Assembly: GCA_009193035.1 (NCBI GenBank)
Contig: SWDT01000017.1
Coordinates: 62,001-126,000, forward strand
Direction: 5' to 3'
Source: Halicephalobus mephisto
Taxonomy: Eukaryota; Nematoda; Chromadorea; Rhabditida; Panagrolaimidae
Length of the DNA: 64,000 nt
Shown: one piece after another, positions 1 to 11,500 of the stretch
Position numbering within the stretch: the first letter of the stretch is position 1
How the letters are laid out: the number at the start of each line of letters is the position of its first letter
Notes under the pieces: generated by a model
What the model saw: the letters and a program-made list of their open reading frames with translations, nothing else
Databases searched by the model: none
What the model was told of the DNA's origin: nothing
Position numbers and translations under genes: made by a program

Positions 1-287
1 ATGATGATTGGAATCCCATTGAAATAACTAGGAAAAAGTTCGAAGAGCTTTCTGGAAACCTTCTGACCAAAATCAATAACAAAGTCAGAGATGTATTACT
101 TCAATCTAAAATTCAGAAGATCGACAAAGTAGTCTATATCGGAGGAGGCTCCAGAATGCCTATGATCAAAGACAGTTTGAAAAAAATATTTCCTGACAGC
201 GAACATTACTGTGGAGTAGATTCAGAATTGGCTACAGCAATTGGGGCTGTTATTCGAGCTTTACAGTTATACCAAGACAGAAACTGA
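1..287 (+). CDS. Hsp70-like protein, C-terminal end of the ATPase domain (5' truncated by window)
   Basis: An open frame runs into the window from the left (codons from base 3) and stops at 285-287, giving 94 visible residues. They match the last part of the Hsp70 nucleotide-binding domain: ITRKKFEELSGNLL, then the phosphate-2-like loop VVYIGGGSRMPMIKDSL, then VDSELATAIGAVIRA, corresponding to the family's NPDEAVAYGAA segment. In ordinary Hsp70s this is followed by a linker and a substrate-binding domain of about 240 residues. Here the protein ends about a dozen residues later (LQLYQDRN, stop). The visible gene therefore encodes a divergent, ATPase-domain-only Hsp70 relative, or it is truncated. 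The family is an ATP-driven chaperone; whether this member folds proteins is unknown. An intron leading to a distant downstream exon cannot be excluded, but no exon resembling a substrate-binding domain was seen. Confidence 0.85.
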   Translation, partial: DDWNPIEITRKKFEELSGNLLTKINNKVRDVLLQSKIQKIDKVVYIGGGSRMPMIKDSLKKIFPDSEHYCGVDSELATAIGAVIRALQLYQDRN

Positions 288-1091
288 CCCTAAAATCGAA
301 CTGTGAGGATTTATGAAATCTAGTTTTTGGAAAAAAGTTTATGCAAATTCTGATTTCAGTATTCTGCAGAAAGATTAAGACTTTTTACTACTTTCTAATC
401 TTTATGGATTATTATTGCTTTAAAGCTGATAATTGAGTTAATAATTGTTTATTACGAGAAATAAATATCCGAAAAATGTCCTTCCAATTAGAAATAAAAT
501 TCTAAAAATTCGACACTTCAAAATTCTTTAATATTTTTCGATATTTTATATTTAAAAAATCTCCAATGTTCATAATTGTGATAATTCTTTTACAACTCAC
601 AATTTTAAAAATATAAAATTCAAAACAGGATATTGAATTATCAATTTGAAATCAACATCTTTCAATTACCAGGTTTTTCTTATTTTTTCAAATTTATTTT
701 ACAGTGTTATTAAAATTAAAATACTGTAGAAATTTATTGACTTATTCATGTTTTGTAAATAAACAGATTTAAAAAAATAAATCGATGAATAAGGATTAAT
801 TGATAAAGAAATTTGGTTTTTCGTAACGATTTTTTCGTTATCTCGTATCATAATGAACGTTTTAAATTATATTCTATCAGAATAGATCTGGAAACATTTG
901 AATCGGAATCATGTGGAACTTAAAAATTTTCGTCTACTCTCATTATTAATTCTTGCATATTAAACAACTGATGAATATTGAGGAAATCACAATTCGTAGT
1001 GTAGTAACCCATCGAAATTGAATCATTCTGCATATAGTAATGTAAATTGTAATTATTTTCACGATATTCCCCGAAATTTCAAAATTTAATA
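288..1091. other. AT-rich intergenic stretch
   Basis: About 800 bases downstream of the Hsp70-like stop. It is rich in A/T runs, with no credible open frame and no RNA gene that I can recognise. Confidence 0.6.
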
Positions 1092-1262
1092 CAGTAGAAC
1101 TTGGATATAAGATACCCTGGATATAACATATCCTTTCTCATAATATACGGTGAGTGAGTTTGGTTAGTCGGTCTTCAAATTTACCCCGGATATAATATAT
1201 CCTTTCTTATAACATACGTTTTGACTGGTACTAAAGGGGTATCTCATATCCAAGTTCGGCTG
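1092..1262. mobile_element. MITE-like inverted-repeat element, TA flanks (pogo/Tigger-like ends), copy 1
   Basis: The 171-bp segment begins CAGTAGAACTTGGATATAAG and ends with the inverse complement (CTTGGATATGAGATACCCC in reverse sense, terminal CCGAACTTGG...CTG). It is flanked by TA on both sides (1090-1091 and 1263-1264), as left by Tc1/mariner/pogo transposition. Inside are a second inverted pair (GGATATAACATATCCTTTC and GGATATAATATATCC...). A related copy lies at 30553-30722. It has no coding capacity. Confidence 0.75.
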
Positions 1263-1286
1263 TATTATCAAAGTTCTTATTTTTAG

Positions 1287-1684
1287 ATGACGGATCCTAA
1301 TCCAAAATCATCTTCTGGAGAAATCCGAGTACTCAGGAGGATATTTCTCAACAACCTAAATGTAATCGCCACCCTGGAAAATTATTCTTGTGACGATACT
1401 GAAGAAGACATCATTGGTTTTTTGGAAGCGAGTTTCAATTATGCCAAGACTCGAAGACTATTGAGAACAAACGATGGAATGAAAATGAAATCACATACTT
1501 CAAAGAGATATTCCCAAAATTGCTAAGCACTTTGAAAATCCACTTATTACTTCCAATTGACAACCTAGATTACGGAGATGAAAGTAGTAGAAAAATCAAT
1601 TTTACTTTTAGTAATAAAAATTTCGACGAAATTGTTAAATTCAACATTATTTCAACAGTTTGTAATTTCTGTGACTATAGATAA
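1287..1684 (+). pseudogene. Small unrecognised gene with an apparent frame break
   Basis: The ATG at 1287 follows a good splice acceptor directly (TATTTTTAG|ATG), as in trans-spliced nematode genes. The first frame starts MTDPNPKSSSGEIRVLRR and stops at 1526. From about 1440 a different frame carries on smoothly, for example NEITYFKEIFPKLLSTLKI, and stops at 1682-1684. The two halves look like one protein of about 132 residues interrupted by a one-base deletion somewhere between 1430 and 1465. No family was recognised. The break has the same sign as the five in the Argonaute at 5116-7890, so consensus error and real decay are both possible. Confidence 0.4.
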
Positions 1685-2092
1685 AGACATAAATGGAAGA
1701 AAAGTATAGTTGAGTTCGAAAGAAAGAATTTACAGCAAAATGAAGGTATTTCTCTTGGAAAAACTCAGTATTTTAAGTAAAATGAAAAATAAACATGATA
1801 ATTGCAGAATCAAAGTGTTTAATGACTATTTTCAAAAAATCTGAAAGAATAAATATTTGTGTTAAATTTTCAAAGAGAAAACTGCACTCAATGAAACAGT
1901 AGTATTTCACTGACAGTACTTAGAGTAAAACTACAGGGAATACAGATAGTGATAACCAGGAAAGTACCTTGGATCCGACTGAACTTTTTTGAATCCTTTT
2001 TATATTCTGCTACGAGTTGTTAAGTTTTGAGGATAATTATTTTCCAGAGACATGTTAGTCTTTAGTTCTTCAATTTTTCAATCCCAAAAATA

Positions 2093-2191
2093 CCGTATTT
2101 GCTCTAATAGAGACACATGTGCCACAATTTTTCAATTGATCTGTTAGGGTGCGCCATTATTAGAGATGTGCTTCTATTAGAACAAATACAG
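2093..2191. mobile_element. Short TA-flanked palindromic element (CCGTATTTGCTC ends), copy 1
   Basis: A 99-bp segment with imperfect terminal inverted repeats (CCGTATTTGCTCTAATAG at the left; CTATTAGAACAAATACAG at the right), flanked by TA (2091-2092, 2192-2193). A second, 82-bp copy is at 26499-26580. It is a non-autonomous Tc/mariner-type MITE by structure. Confidence 0.75.
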
Positions 2192-2407
2192 TAAGTGTAA
2201 AGTTGCAAAATCAGAATATTCAATAATTATTCCCAAAAAAATACTCGATATGAAGTTATCTTTGTTGAATAATTTTAGATCGTTGCTGGGGACTCCGGAT
2301 CCGCGTGTAGACGAAAATGTGTAGAAACAACTTTATGGAACCGAAGGCATGAAATACAAAACAACTTTTACAAAAATTATTGCGAAATCTTAAAATTACT
2401 GTCAACA

Positions 2408-2500
2408 CACAATCGTACGTCTTTCGTTGGTCCTCAGGGTACTTCCCTTCGGGACCAATACTGTGTGGCTTGCACTCAGATAAATCCTCCGCAATCCAAC
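2408..2500. other. GC-richer island with a hairpin; possible structured RNA
   Basis: In an AT-rich gap (1685-2867) there is a distinctly GC-richer block. It contains a 7-bp perfect stem, TTGGTCC...GGACCAA (2427-2458), followed by TGTGTGGCTTGCACTC. No tRNA or spliced-leader RNA signature is visible. It may be a small non-coding RNA or a relic of unknown origin. Confidence 0.2.
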
Positions 2501-2867
2501 AAATAATTAGAAAAGCATAATTTAATTCCTCGATTTAGAAGTGGATTTTAACAAACTGATGCTAATATTGAAACTTTGTGATTTACAATTTAATTGACGA
2601 AATTTATTTTTTGACTAAACTTGATTTCGTCGAAAGTAATTTTAAATTCATTATCATTTGTAAAGTTTATATCAATTTAAAAAATTGTGCAATTTCGAAA
2701 TAAAAATTTCATCATAATCGCTTTTTGTAGACGAGATAAGAAACAAGCAAATCGAAAATATAAAAGAGAATTCAGCTTACGTTTATCAATCATTGTCTCA
2801 AAAATTTCGATCACGACGTCTGATTTTGATTTGTACTGCAGTATTGTTTCGTAATTTTGTAATTAAA

Positions 2868-4081
2868 ATGGATAAACAAGGATGGACTGAAGTTCAAAGA
2901 TGTCGATGGGAACCGCGAAATCAACATAACATATGTGAAATCCTCACAGATAAAGAATCAGATGTTAAAATAAATTCTATCGATAGCTATTGCTTGGATG
3001 AAGAGAACAAAATCACTATTGGAAAGACGCATCACAAGACACTATTGGAGAAGTACTCTGAACCTCTCGAAAAGACAGAAAGAATACAGATTAACCCCTT
3101 TATTAATCTGACAAAACTGAAATCAAAGTTTAAGCTAAAGATTCGGCCTTTGGATGAAGGTTTGGATCACATTCAAGACTATCTTATCAAGAAATCCGAA
3201 GTCAGTAAAACTACTGATTTAAAGAAGGTAGAGTTATGAATTTGTAATCCTAGAATAAAAATGTAAATTTCAGCTTCTTCATGGTGCTCAGATAGTCTGT
3301 TCCCGAAGAACTCTCAAACTTTTGGGTCTTTCTGCTTATTTTCCTGAAGATTGGGAGTTTGCTATTGAGAAATACCATGGCATATATTTCCTCAGAGAAC
3401 TTGGAAAAGCGTCAAATAAAGAAAATATTTGTGATAATGAATATTTCGGTTACATATTCGAAGAACTGATCTTTGCTCGTCCAGGAGAGGTAAATGGGTT
3501 CTTATTAGTTATATAATCATTGTCTGTTTTAGTGTCCTCCCGAAAGTGGTGTAATTTCTACCTATGAGAAAATGTACGTTGCTACTTGTACAGAACTATT
3601 ACCTGTTAACACGGGAAATAAGAAAATCAAGATCTTCTCCGCTGCATCCATCGACGGATTGGATCGAGATGGAAAATATGTGGAAGCGAAAACTAGTTGG
3701 CTAACAGATAGAAACCCGAAGATGAAGTTAGAATGGTATCTTCAATGTACATTTGCCTCAACAAAAGTTATAATTCATGGCATCAAGGAGAACGAAGATT
3801 CTATAATCAAAATAAAAGAAATTAAAAAAGAAAAATTAGAAAACTTGAAGACTAAGAAAAATGAAAAAGTTTGCTTCGGGACAATTAATGAAATTTTCGC
3901 TGCACTTATATCCAACTATGATTTCATAGGCGAATTGATGGAAAAAGAAAAAAAAGAAAATCAACCGCAGATTACGATGAAAATAAGTAAAAACACACAA
4001 AAAGTCTTCCTTCAGAAAAATAAATGTTCTACTACAATCTTGACAGAAGAATTCCGAAAGCAGTTTCCAGAAAACAAATAA
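2868..4081 (+). CDS. DXO/Rai1 (DOM-3) family decapping exoribonuclease homologue with an altered active site
   Basis: Three exons (2868-3227, 3274-3489, 3533-4081), all joined in phase 0 by 46- and 43-bp introns, give 374 residues; family members are about 390. Family knowledge: DXO/Rai1 enzymes remove incomplete or NAD caps from RNA and degrade it 5'-3'. Seen here: GYIFEEL (179-185, the G-x-x-x-x-E motif), the E-x-K motif as VEAKT (242-246), and WYLQCTF with the conserved Gln (263). The metal-binding E-x-D motif reads S-I-D (231-233), so the first acidic ligand is missing. The N-terminal third is lysine- and glutamate-rich and unconserved. A further in-frame Met at 2793 would add 25 residues; 2868 was preferred because MDKQGWTEV looks like a normal start. 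It may be a regulatory or RNA-binding paralogue with weak or no catalysis. Confidence 0.85.
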
Positions 4082-4409
4082 CTTTAAAAATGTATTATTG
4101 ATAAAAGACAAGAATTAAACGATTTAAATAATTTTATAGATATTTGACACCGCGAAAGACCGGGTTCCTGCCGCGAAAGTTCCTGAGAGACTCGATAAAT
4201 GTTTCACATTGTATTTTTTGGAATATTTTTTGTAAAAAGATTTTTGATATATAATAAATAATCTTGATATGTTGTACTCTAGTTCTAGTGACACAGTAAT
4301 TATATTCTACAATATTATGTCAAATGAGAAGAGTAAATAATAAATTTCAGGGAAATAATAGATTTTTAGGGAGATTTGAGAGAGGAAATCTTGGGATTTT
4401 TTGTAATAA

Positions 4410-4769
4410 CCGTGATATGACGTTTCTGTCTCAAACTAACAATTATAATTTAAAAATTATATATAACATGTTTTGCGAGGAAAATCGAAGGTCGAATTTC
4501 TGAAGTGGCTTCTGAAGCGAAATTCAGAATCCGCATCCTCGGATGTTGGATCTTCACATGTTATATACCAGTCGACGTGGAATTTAATTCTGAGTTGAAT
4601 GGTATATAACACATAGGTGTCCAATGTGTGAGGGCTTCAGACGGTGCGGATTCTGAATTTCGCTCTAGAAGCCACTTCAGAAGTCCGGCCTTCGATTTTC
4701 TCGCAAAACACGTTATATGTAATTTTTAATTATAATTGTTAATTTGGAACAAAAATGTCACATAACCGT
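4410..4769. mobile_element. 360-bp near-complete palindrome (MITE-like)
   Basis: The left arm starts CCGTGATATGACGTTTCTGT and the right arm is its imperfect reverse complement (ending ACATTTTTGTTCC read inward). Both arms then share AACAATTATAATT, the ATATAAC...GTTTTGCGAG block, and a GC-richer stretch CGAAATTCAGAATCCGCA. The arms cover about 140 bases each and the loop is about 80 bases. Its terminal motif recurs singly near 49622 (ACCGTGATGTGACATTTCCG), suggesting a dispersed family. Confidence 0.75.
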
Positions 4770-5115
4770 AATAACATCAAAAATACACAAAAAAGTGAAA
4801 AAATAACACAATTTTAACTAAAAGCAAAAATTTATATTTTTAAGTGTTAATTTTCAATATGAAACAAAAGTCTAAGATTATATAATTATTTTCATAAAAA
4901 AATTAAGTAAGAAAAACTGCCGAATTTTAGGATGCGATCTAACAAGCAAAAATTGGCACATGTGTCTCACCACGATTCTCTGGTTACTGTGTGAAAGGCG
5001 CGAACAATTGCAATTTTTTCATTTTTGCTCGTTTTTTCTTTTGTATCTTTGAATTTTTTCAATTTTTTTGTTTTTTAAATTTTCCTCTGAAATATATGTT
5101 TCAGCTTCTCAGAGT

Positions 5116-7890
5116 ATGATGCAAGACAAAGCATTATCCAACCTCTTCGAAATCCACATAGATGACGCCGCAAAAGTCTGTCGTTATCGCGTCGATGTCT
5201 CCGTCGTCGACAAAACAGGCAAGTCACATTCATTGACTGATGGCGAGGAAACTGTCGGAAGGGAGAAGTAGGTTTTTGCCTTGTTAATTTGAAATTTAGT
5301 TTAATTTCCAGATCCGAGAACTTGCTGAAACAGTCTTTCTGCTATGATTTTCTTGCTGAAGTTTTCTACCAGACTCAATTGTTTAGTGCTGCTCCCGGCG
5401 AAGAACCGTTTTTTGTCTACGATTGCAAGAGCACGCTTTATGCCTCCCGACAGATTCAATGTGAATTGGAAGAGTTCATCTATCCAAGAGAACATTGGCG
5501 AGAAGAACTCCAGGAGTCCTGTCCGTACTTTTCCTTCACAGTGCGTATTGGTTTTTCGAAGCCAATTGTCCTGAATCTGACGGATCCTCGTTTCTTCGAA
5601 TCTAGTGCATCTGTCGGCCGAGAAGATCGCGAATTGCGTTGTTTTTTCGAACTTTTGACGAACCAGCCGATCATCGACAACGGTGATGCTATCTTGCGTA
5701 CAGGTCAGCTTTTTTTCAAGAATGAATGTGAAAACGCGAGTTTTGGTATTTCCTTCTACCGCGGAGTCAGGAAGCAATGTCGTCTCGTCAGCGACAATGG
5801 GAGAAATGTCATGAAGCTCGTCATCGACCCTATCATCACTCCTTTCTACACTGGACAACTGCTGGCTAAGTCGATGATGGAGTTTTTCCAAGTGAAGGGT
5901 CTTTCCGAACGAACTGTTCAAACGTTCCACAATCTCTACTTGAATGTCGGTCTCATTTACCACTTCAACAAAAGCAAGGTGATAATTCTCCGCGAACTTT
6001 CATCTGTTCCGTTGAAAGAGCTCTAGTAAGTTATTTTGTAACGTTTTTATATAATTTCTCACTTTTCAGCTTCACTGATGAAGAAGGAAAAGAAATTTCC
6101 GTTGTTCAGTATTATCAGAAACAATATGGAATTGTGCTCGAAGCTCTGGAATTCCCCGCTGTTGTTGTCCGTTACCGGAATAACGCACTTTACTTTCCTC
6201 CCGAGCTTCTTGAAGTCATTCCGAAATGCGTTTGCAAGGATAACCTCGAGAATGTGTTTCCTGCTGATTATGTTTTGAGGGTTGGTTATGATTTCAGCAT
6301 CATTAATTCACTTTTGACTTTAGTTGAACGCGATGGACCCCCAAAACAGAATATCACTGACTCAGAAGGTTTTGTCGGTGATTAACATAAATCCATCTTA
6401 TTTCAAGACGTTCGGTATAGCTATTGATCCCAACAGTAATGTGGTTTCAGTATCGAAGGCTATTGCTCCAATGGTCAGGTCTAAGAAGAATGTTAATCGT
6501 CCGGACGAGAAGGTTTGGATTATGGTTGCAAAAGATTGTGATCATTCGTTTTCAGACCAAATTCCGTCCCGGTGACTCTTTCATTGATCCAGCGATTCCA
6601 CCAAGGATTTGGCATGTGGTTCATGGTTCTGGTATCTCTCCTAATCAGGCGAAAGATCTTTGTGCAGAATACGTAATGAGACAGCTAGACAAGGTAGAGG
6701 ATGGCCTGAGGCAGCGTTCATTTCTTTCGAAACAACATCTGAAGATGCTGCAATGTGGGGAAGTTTGTTTGAGGGTTTGCTGAGCCAGGGATGTGAGTTT
6801 GTCTTCTTTTTGGATAGGGCATCGACAAAGTCCCACCATATCATCAAGTTCTGTGAACGGTATTTCAATCTCCTGCTCAGCACATCAATGTGGAGACTTT
6901 GAACAAACTGACGAGGTTTTACAATCCGTTGCCAAACTAATTGCAAGAAAGGAGGATTGAACTATGAGATCGTCCCAGCTGACAATAAGTAATTTTTGTT
7001 TTTCAATCGGTGGTTCTTTCATTGATTTAGCTTTGCACGGATGTTCGATGAAGACAGAGTTTTCATCATTGGATACGACGTTGCTCATCCAATTTTCCCA
7101 GTGAATGGATGCCGTGCTCCGTCCGTCGTTGGTGTTTCTTTCAATTCCGGTGCTCAAATTCAAGCATTCATTGGCGACTACTTCTACCAGAATCCGCTGG
7201 AAGAAAGCGTCGACACTGATCAACTTTCGGAAGTTATATCGCGTGCGTTGAAGGTGAGAATCCACATGCGTCCGAAGGCACGCGCTCCTGAACTGATTGT
7301 TGTCTATCGAGATGGACTCAGTGAAGGTCAATTCGCTATGGCCTTGAATGATGAACTGCGTGGAATTATGAAGGACTCCGTGCGAACTACTCTACTGTTA
7401 CTCCCCAGGTTCTGTTTGTTGTTGCTACAAAGAATCACAACCGGCGTTTTTACACGATGAATGGGAGAAATCTGGCTCCAGGAAGTGTGGTTAGTGATGG
7501 TGCTGCTCGAGCTTTCGCAGACGAGTTTTACATGCAAAGTGCTTATCCACTGAAGGTGAGTGAATTCGTTGTTGGATGGGTTGTTTAATTGTGATTTAGG
7601 GCACCGGCAAGACTACGGACTATGAAATTCTGAAGAACTCCACACAGTTGTCCTCGAAAGCGATTGTAGATATTACTTACGCCCTTTGTTTCGAGCATCA
7701 GATTGTGAATTCCGCTACCTCTCAGCCGACACCAACGTATCAAGCCCATGAGCTGGCCAAAAGAGGCGCAAACAATTTGAAGATGTATGTCAAGTATTAC
7801 CCTAGTGATGCAGAACCAGATTGTAAATTGTTGAATGAGCAGTTGAGTTATGCTAATTCTCCCTTGGGATTTGTTCGTTTCAATGCTTAG
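5116..7890 (+). CDS. Argonaute (nematode WAGO/CSR-1-like), with multiple frame breaks in the MID/PIWI region
   Basis: Exons: 5116-5267, 5312-6025, 6070-6280, 6324-6512, 6556-6988, 7031-7555, 7600-7890; about 838 residues if frames are joined. The start ATG is 12 bases after an acceptor (TATGTTTCAG). The first four exons are intact and give the N domain and the PAZ end (VVQYYQKQYGIVLEALEFP). PIWI shows GYDVAHP (Asp at 7077), VYRDGLSEGQF (Asp at 7311) and TPTYQAHELAKRG (His at 7747). The DxDH slicer residues are therefore present, unlike most worm WAGOs. Family role: it binds small RNAs and silences targets, with slicing if intact. Odd: the frame must change near 6700-6720, 6865-6880, 6912, 6945 and 7386, each time as if one base were missing. 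This is either a decaying gene or a local consensus error. A poly(A) signal AATAAA is at 7906. Confidence 0.85.
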
Positions 7891-8568
7891 GTTATTTGAT
7901 TTTGCAATAAAATATAATATGGCTAATGGAATGTGAGGGTCCAACACGATTGAATTGTTTGAGCCCTTCGGAAGACGCTGTTTTACATGTTCAACGGGAA
8001 CAAGATGCGGGGTCGCTTTTGATTCGCCGCCGAGTGATTTATGCAAGGCGGCAAATTTCACTTATCCAGGTGACCGCAACCTCCGGATCATTGGGAGACA
8101 AATTTGAAATGAATCTAAATTTAGGTTTATAATGTTAGAAAAACGAATATCAATTAAGAAAACTATAATTACAAAATTTAGAAAAAAATTAATTTTCATA
8201 GAATTTTAAATATAATAATTTTTGATTTTTTACAAAATCTTTAAAAATAATAATTTTTGATTTTTTTAATTTTAAAAATTTATTTTTGATTTTTTTAATT
8301 TTAAAAATTTATTTTCGATTTTTTATAAAATTTTTAACAATAATAATTTTTGATTTTTTATAAAATCTTTAAAAATTTATTTTTTACAAAATTTTTAAAA
8401 ATAATAATTTTTGATTTTTTTAATTTTAAAAATTTATTTTAATTATTTTTTTGTGAAGATGTATTAATTTTTATCAAATTTATTCAATATTCAATAAAAC
8501 AAAAAAAATTAATTTGGCAACCCGGATAATTTTTGAGAACATTCAAATTCTATTTTTTAGGATAAAAA
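7891..8568. other. Convergent intergenic region with AT-rich tandem repeats
   Basis: Between the Argonaute (+) and the DSL gene (-). 7920-8110 is GC-richer with no recognisable product. About 8190-8450 is a degenerate direct repeat (units like ATAATAATTTTTGATTTTTTA). No gene is supported here. Confidence 0.5.
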
Positions 8569-11500
8569 TTATTTTCTAGGTGATAGAATTTCTGAATAAA
8601 TCGAATTTGACGAATTTTCAATTTTTAAATTTTTTATTTTTTCAGCCGCTTCTGTTAAATTTTTCGGAGTTACAGGTCTCCATGTGGGGTCCGTGACGTA
8701 ACGATTTTCGACTTGATCGAATTGTCCATCTGATGACGTTCTTGGTCTGATTACAGTAGTCATGGTGGAAGTTCCACAAGAACATGGGGCACTGTGACAG
8801 AAAGGTTTTTTTCTTTCACAAGAATTGCAATTTTTTATAATTTTTAAATTTTCTGAATTTTCGCAATTAATTGTTAAATTTTTTTCTTTTTTAGGATATT
8901 TGGATTTCCATAACATCCAGAAAACAGCCACAGAGACGAACAATCCAGAAATAAAGACGACTCCCAAACAGAAACCAGTGACGGAAATAACTTTCTCGAT
9001 TCTACCGTAACCATCGTGCATGTGAACAATCATCATTTCGTGTTGACAATATTCTCCATAAAATCCCCTGGGGCAATCACACTTATTTCCAACTGGAGTT
9101 CTTTGGCAAATTCTACCGTACTTGCAGCCAAGTAAATTACAGTCATAGTCATCCAATTCAATTTCGCAATGATCTCCTCTGAAGCCCTCAGGGCATGTAC
9201 ACTGAGGACCACTTTTACCTTCAGAGCAAATCCCTCCATTTCTACATTCATAGTTCTGAAAAATCATTAATTAAGAAATTTAAAAAATAAGTAAATTTTA
9301 AAAATTTATAAAACTTAAAATTATAAAAAATTAATAAAATTTTTAAAATCTTAAAAAAAATAAAGAAATTTTAAAAATCTAAAAAAAATAAAGAAATTTT
9401 AAAAATTAATAAAACTTAAAATCTTAAAAAATTAAAATTTATAAAATCTTAAAAAATTATAAAAAATTAATAAAATTTTTAAAATCTTAAAAAAATAAAG
9501 TTTAAATTTTTTAGATTTTTAAATTAATAAGAAATAAAACTAACCGAACAACTTATATCCTTGTATGAGAGGGATTTTCTGAGCAGAAATACTGGTTCAC
9601 ATCTGAATCCGAGGTCAGTAGAAAAATCGTCGATACATTTGCTGCCTAAATCCATTATTTAACAATCGAACCCATTTAAATTTAACAAAAGCAATTTTGG
9701 TCATTTAAATTCAAACATCTGTCTCAAAAAATTTTTTTCGTTTAAATTTCTTTTTTTATAGAAAAATTTTAGAATCACTGACTGGTACCTATTTAACCAT
9801 AGGAGGTCCACAGTAAAATTAAAAAAAAAAACAAAATTTCTAAATTTAAAAAAACAAATTTTCAAATAAAAAAATAAAAATTAAAAATCTTTAAAAAAAA
9901 GTAAAAGTTTTAATTTAAAAAAAAATAAATTTAAAAAACAAATTTTTAAAATTAACAAAACAGAAATTTTTAAAATTAAAAAAAAAAACAAAAATTTTTA
10001 AAATTTAAAATAAAACAGAAATTTTTAAAATTTAAAAATAAAACTGACCTTCGAAACAACTGTCTGGTTTACATTGTGTGATGGGGATGTCACAGTTGAT
10101 CCCCATCCATTGATTTGTGCATTCACAAATGAATCCAGAATCAGTCGGACTTTTGCAGACTCCGCCATTCATGCAAGGTCTGTCTCGACAAGTTTCAGCT
10201 TTAATGTGGCAGAATCTTCCAGTGAATCCTTTCGAGCATTTACAATGATAGTCGATATTTCCTGGGAGCTGAAAATTCAAAATTAATAAAAATTAAAAAT
10301 TATTCAAAAAAATTAAAAAAAGTGAAAAATTAAAAAAATAAATAAAAATTTAAAAAATTTAAAATTAATAAAAATTAAAAATAAAAAATCATTCAAAAAA
10401 TTAACAAAAATAAATAAAAATAAAGAAAATTAATTTCTAAAAAATCAAAAAAAAAAATAATTTTTAAAAAATCGGAAAAAAATTAATTTTTAAATCAAAA
10501 ATTTTAAAATTAGCAAAATTCATATAAAATTTATTTAATTTACTTACCATTTCGCATTTTCCGCCATTTATGCAAGGATTAGCTTCACAAGAAAAAATTT
10601 TTCTTTCACATTGATCTCCAGCGAAGCCGGGAGGACAGATGCATCTTTGATGACCGTCAAAAGTTAAATCACACGTTCCTCCATTTTTGCACATTTTTTT
10701 CCTCATGCATTCAGTCAAATCTGGAAATAGTTCAAGTAAGATCCTGAGGGAAAAAAACCAATTATTCCAAAAACACTCACCGTAAGTGCAGTTCTTGCCA
10801 CCGAACCCTGGAGGACAAATGCATTCGTAGGGCTTCTCACAAGTGCCCTGACATCCCGGCAACGGTATACACTGGAAATTTTGAGTTAATCAGGAATACA
10901 TTGTAAAAACGATATATCAATTTTTTAGAAGATGGTCCTGAGAGGAATTTTTAGGATTTTGAGAAACCAAAGGATAATGGAAATTTAGGTTTTAGACGAT
11001 AATTGTAGTTTCAAACAATTTCGAAATCAATTGTGTACTAAAATTATATATGAAAGCTGTTCTGAAATGGTCCTAAGAAGATTTTTAGGATTTTCAGAAA
11101 CCAAAGGATATATGGAAATTTCTCGGTGGTCGTTGTTCTGCAAGTTCACAAGATTCCGAAATCATATATGAGGAATGCGAAAATCACTACCAAGTCGTCT
11201 CGAGAGCAATTTCCGTTCCCAGAAACCGAATTAGCCTGCCTGACAACTGATCTTGCGCGATTTCGAAATTCTTTGAATATCTTACTTAAATGGATTTAGA
11301 AACTTCTCAGCTGCAGTGTGTAGAATATACAACTTTTTGTCCATTTCCGAAGACTGATAATTATATATGAAACCATGTCTAAACATCCAGAAACCCATAC
11401 CTAACACCACAGTACTCCAAAAACATCTTTCGTTTTATTTCATTTAAAAAACAAACCTGGTCGCAGTTTTCTCCTTTGTAGCCGTCGTAACACCTGCAGA

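Noticed and set aside
5301..5963. 220-codon open frame on the minus strand
   Set aside because: It is the antisense shadow of the Argonaute exon 5312-6025, whose plus-strand frame continues across splice sites and matches the family.
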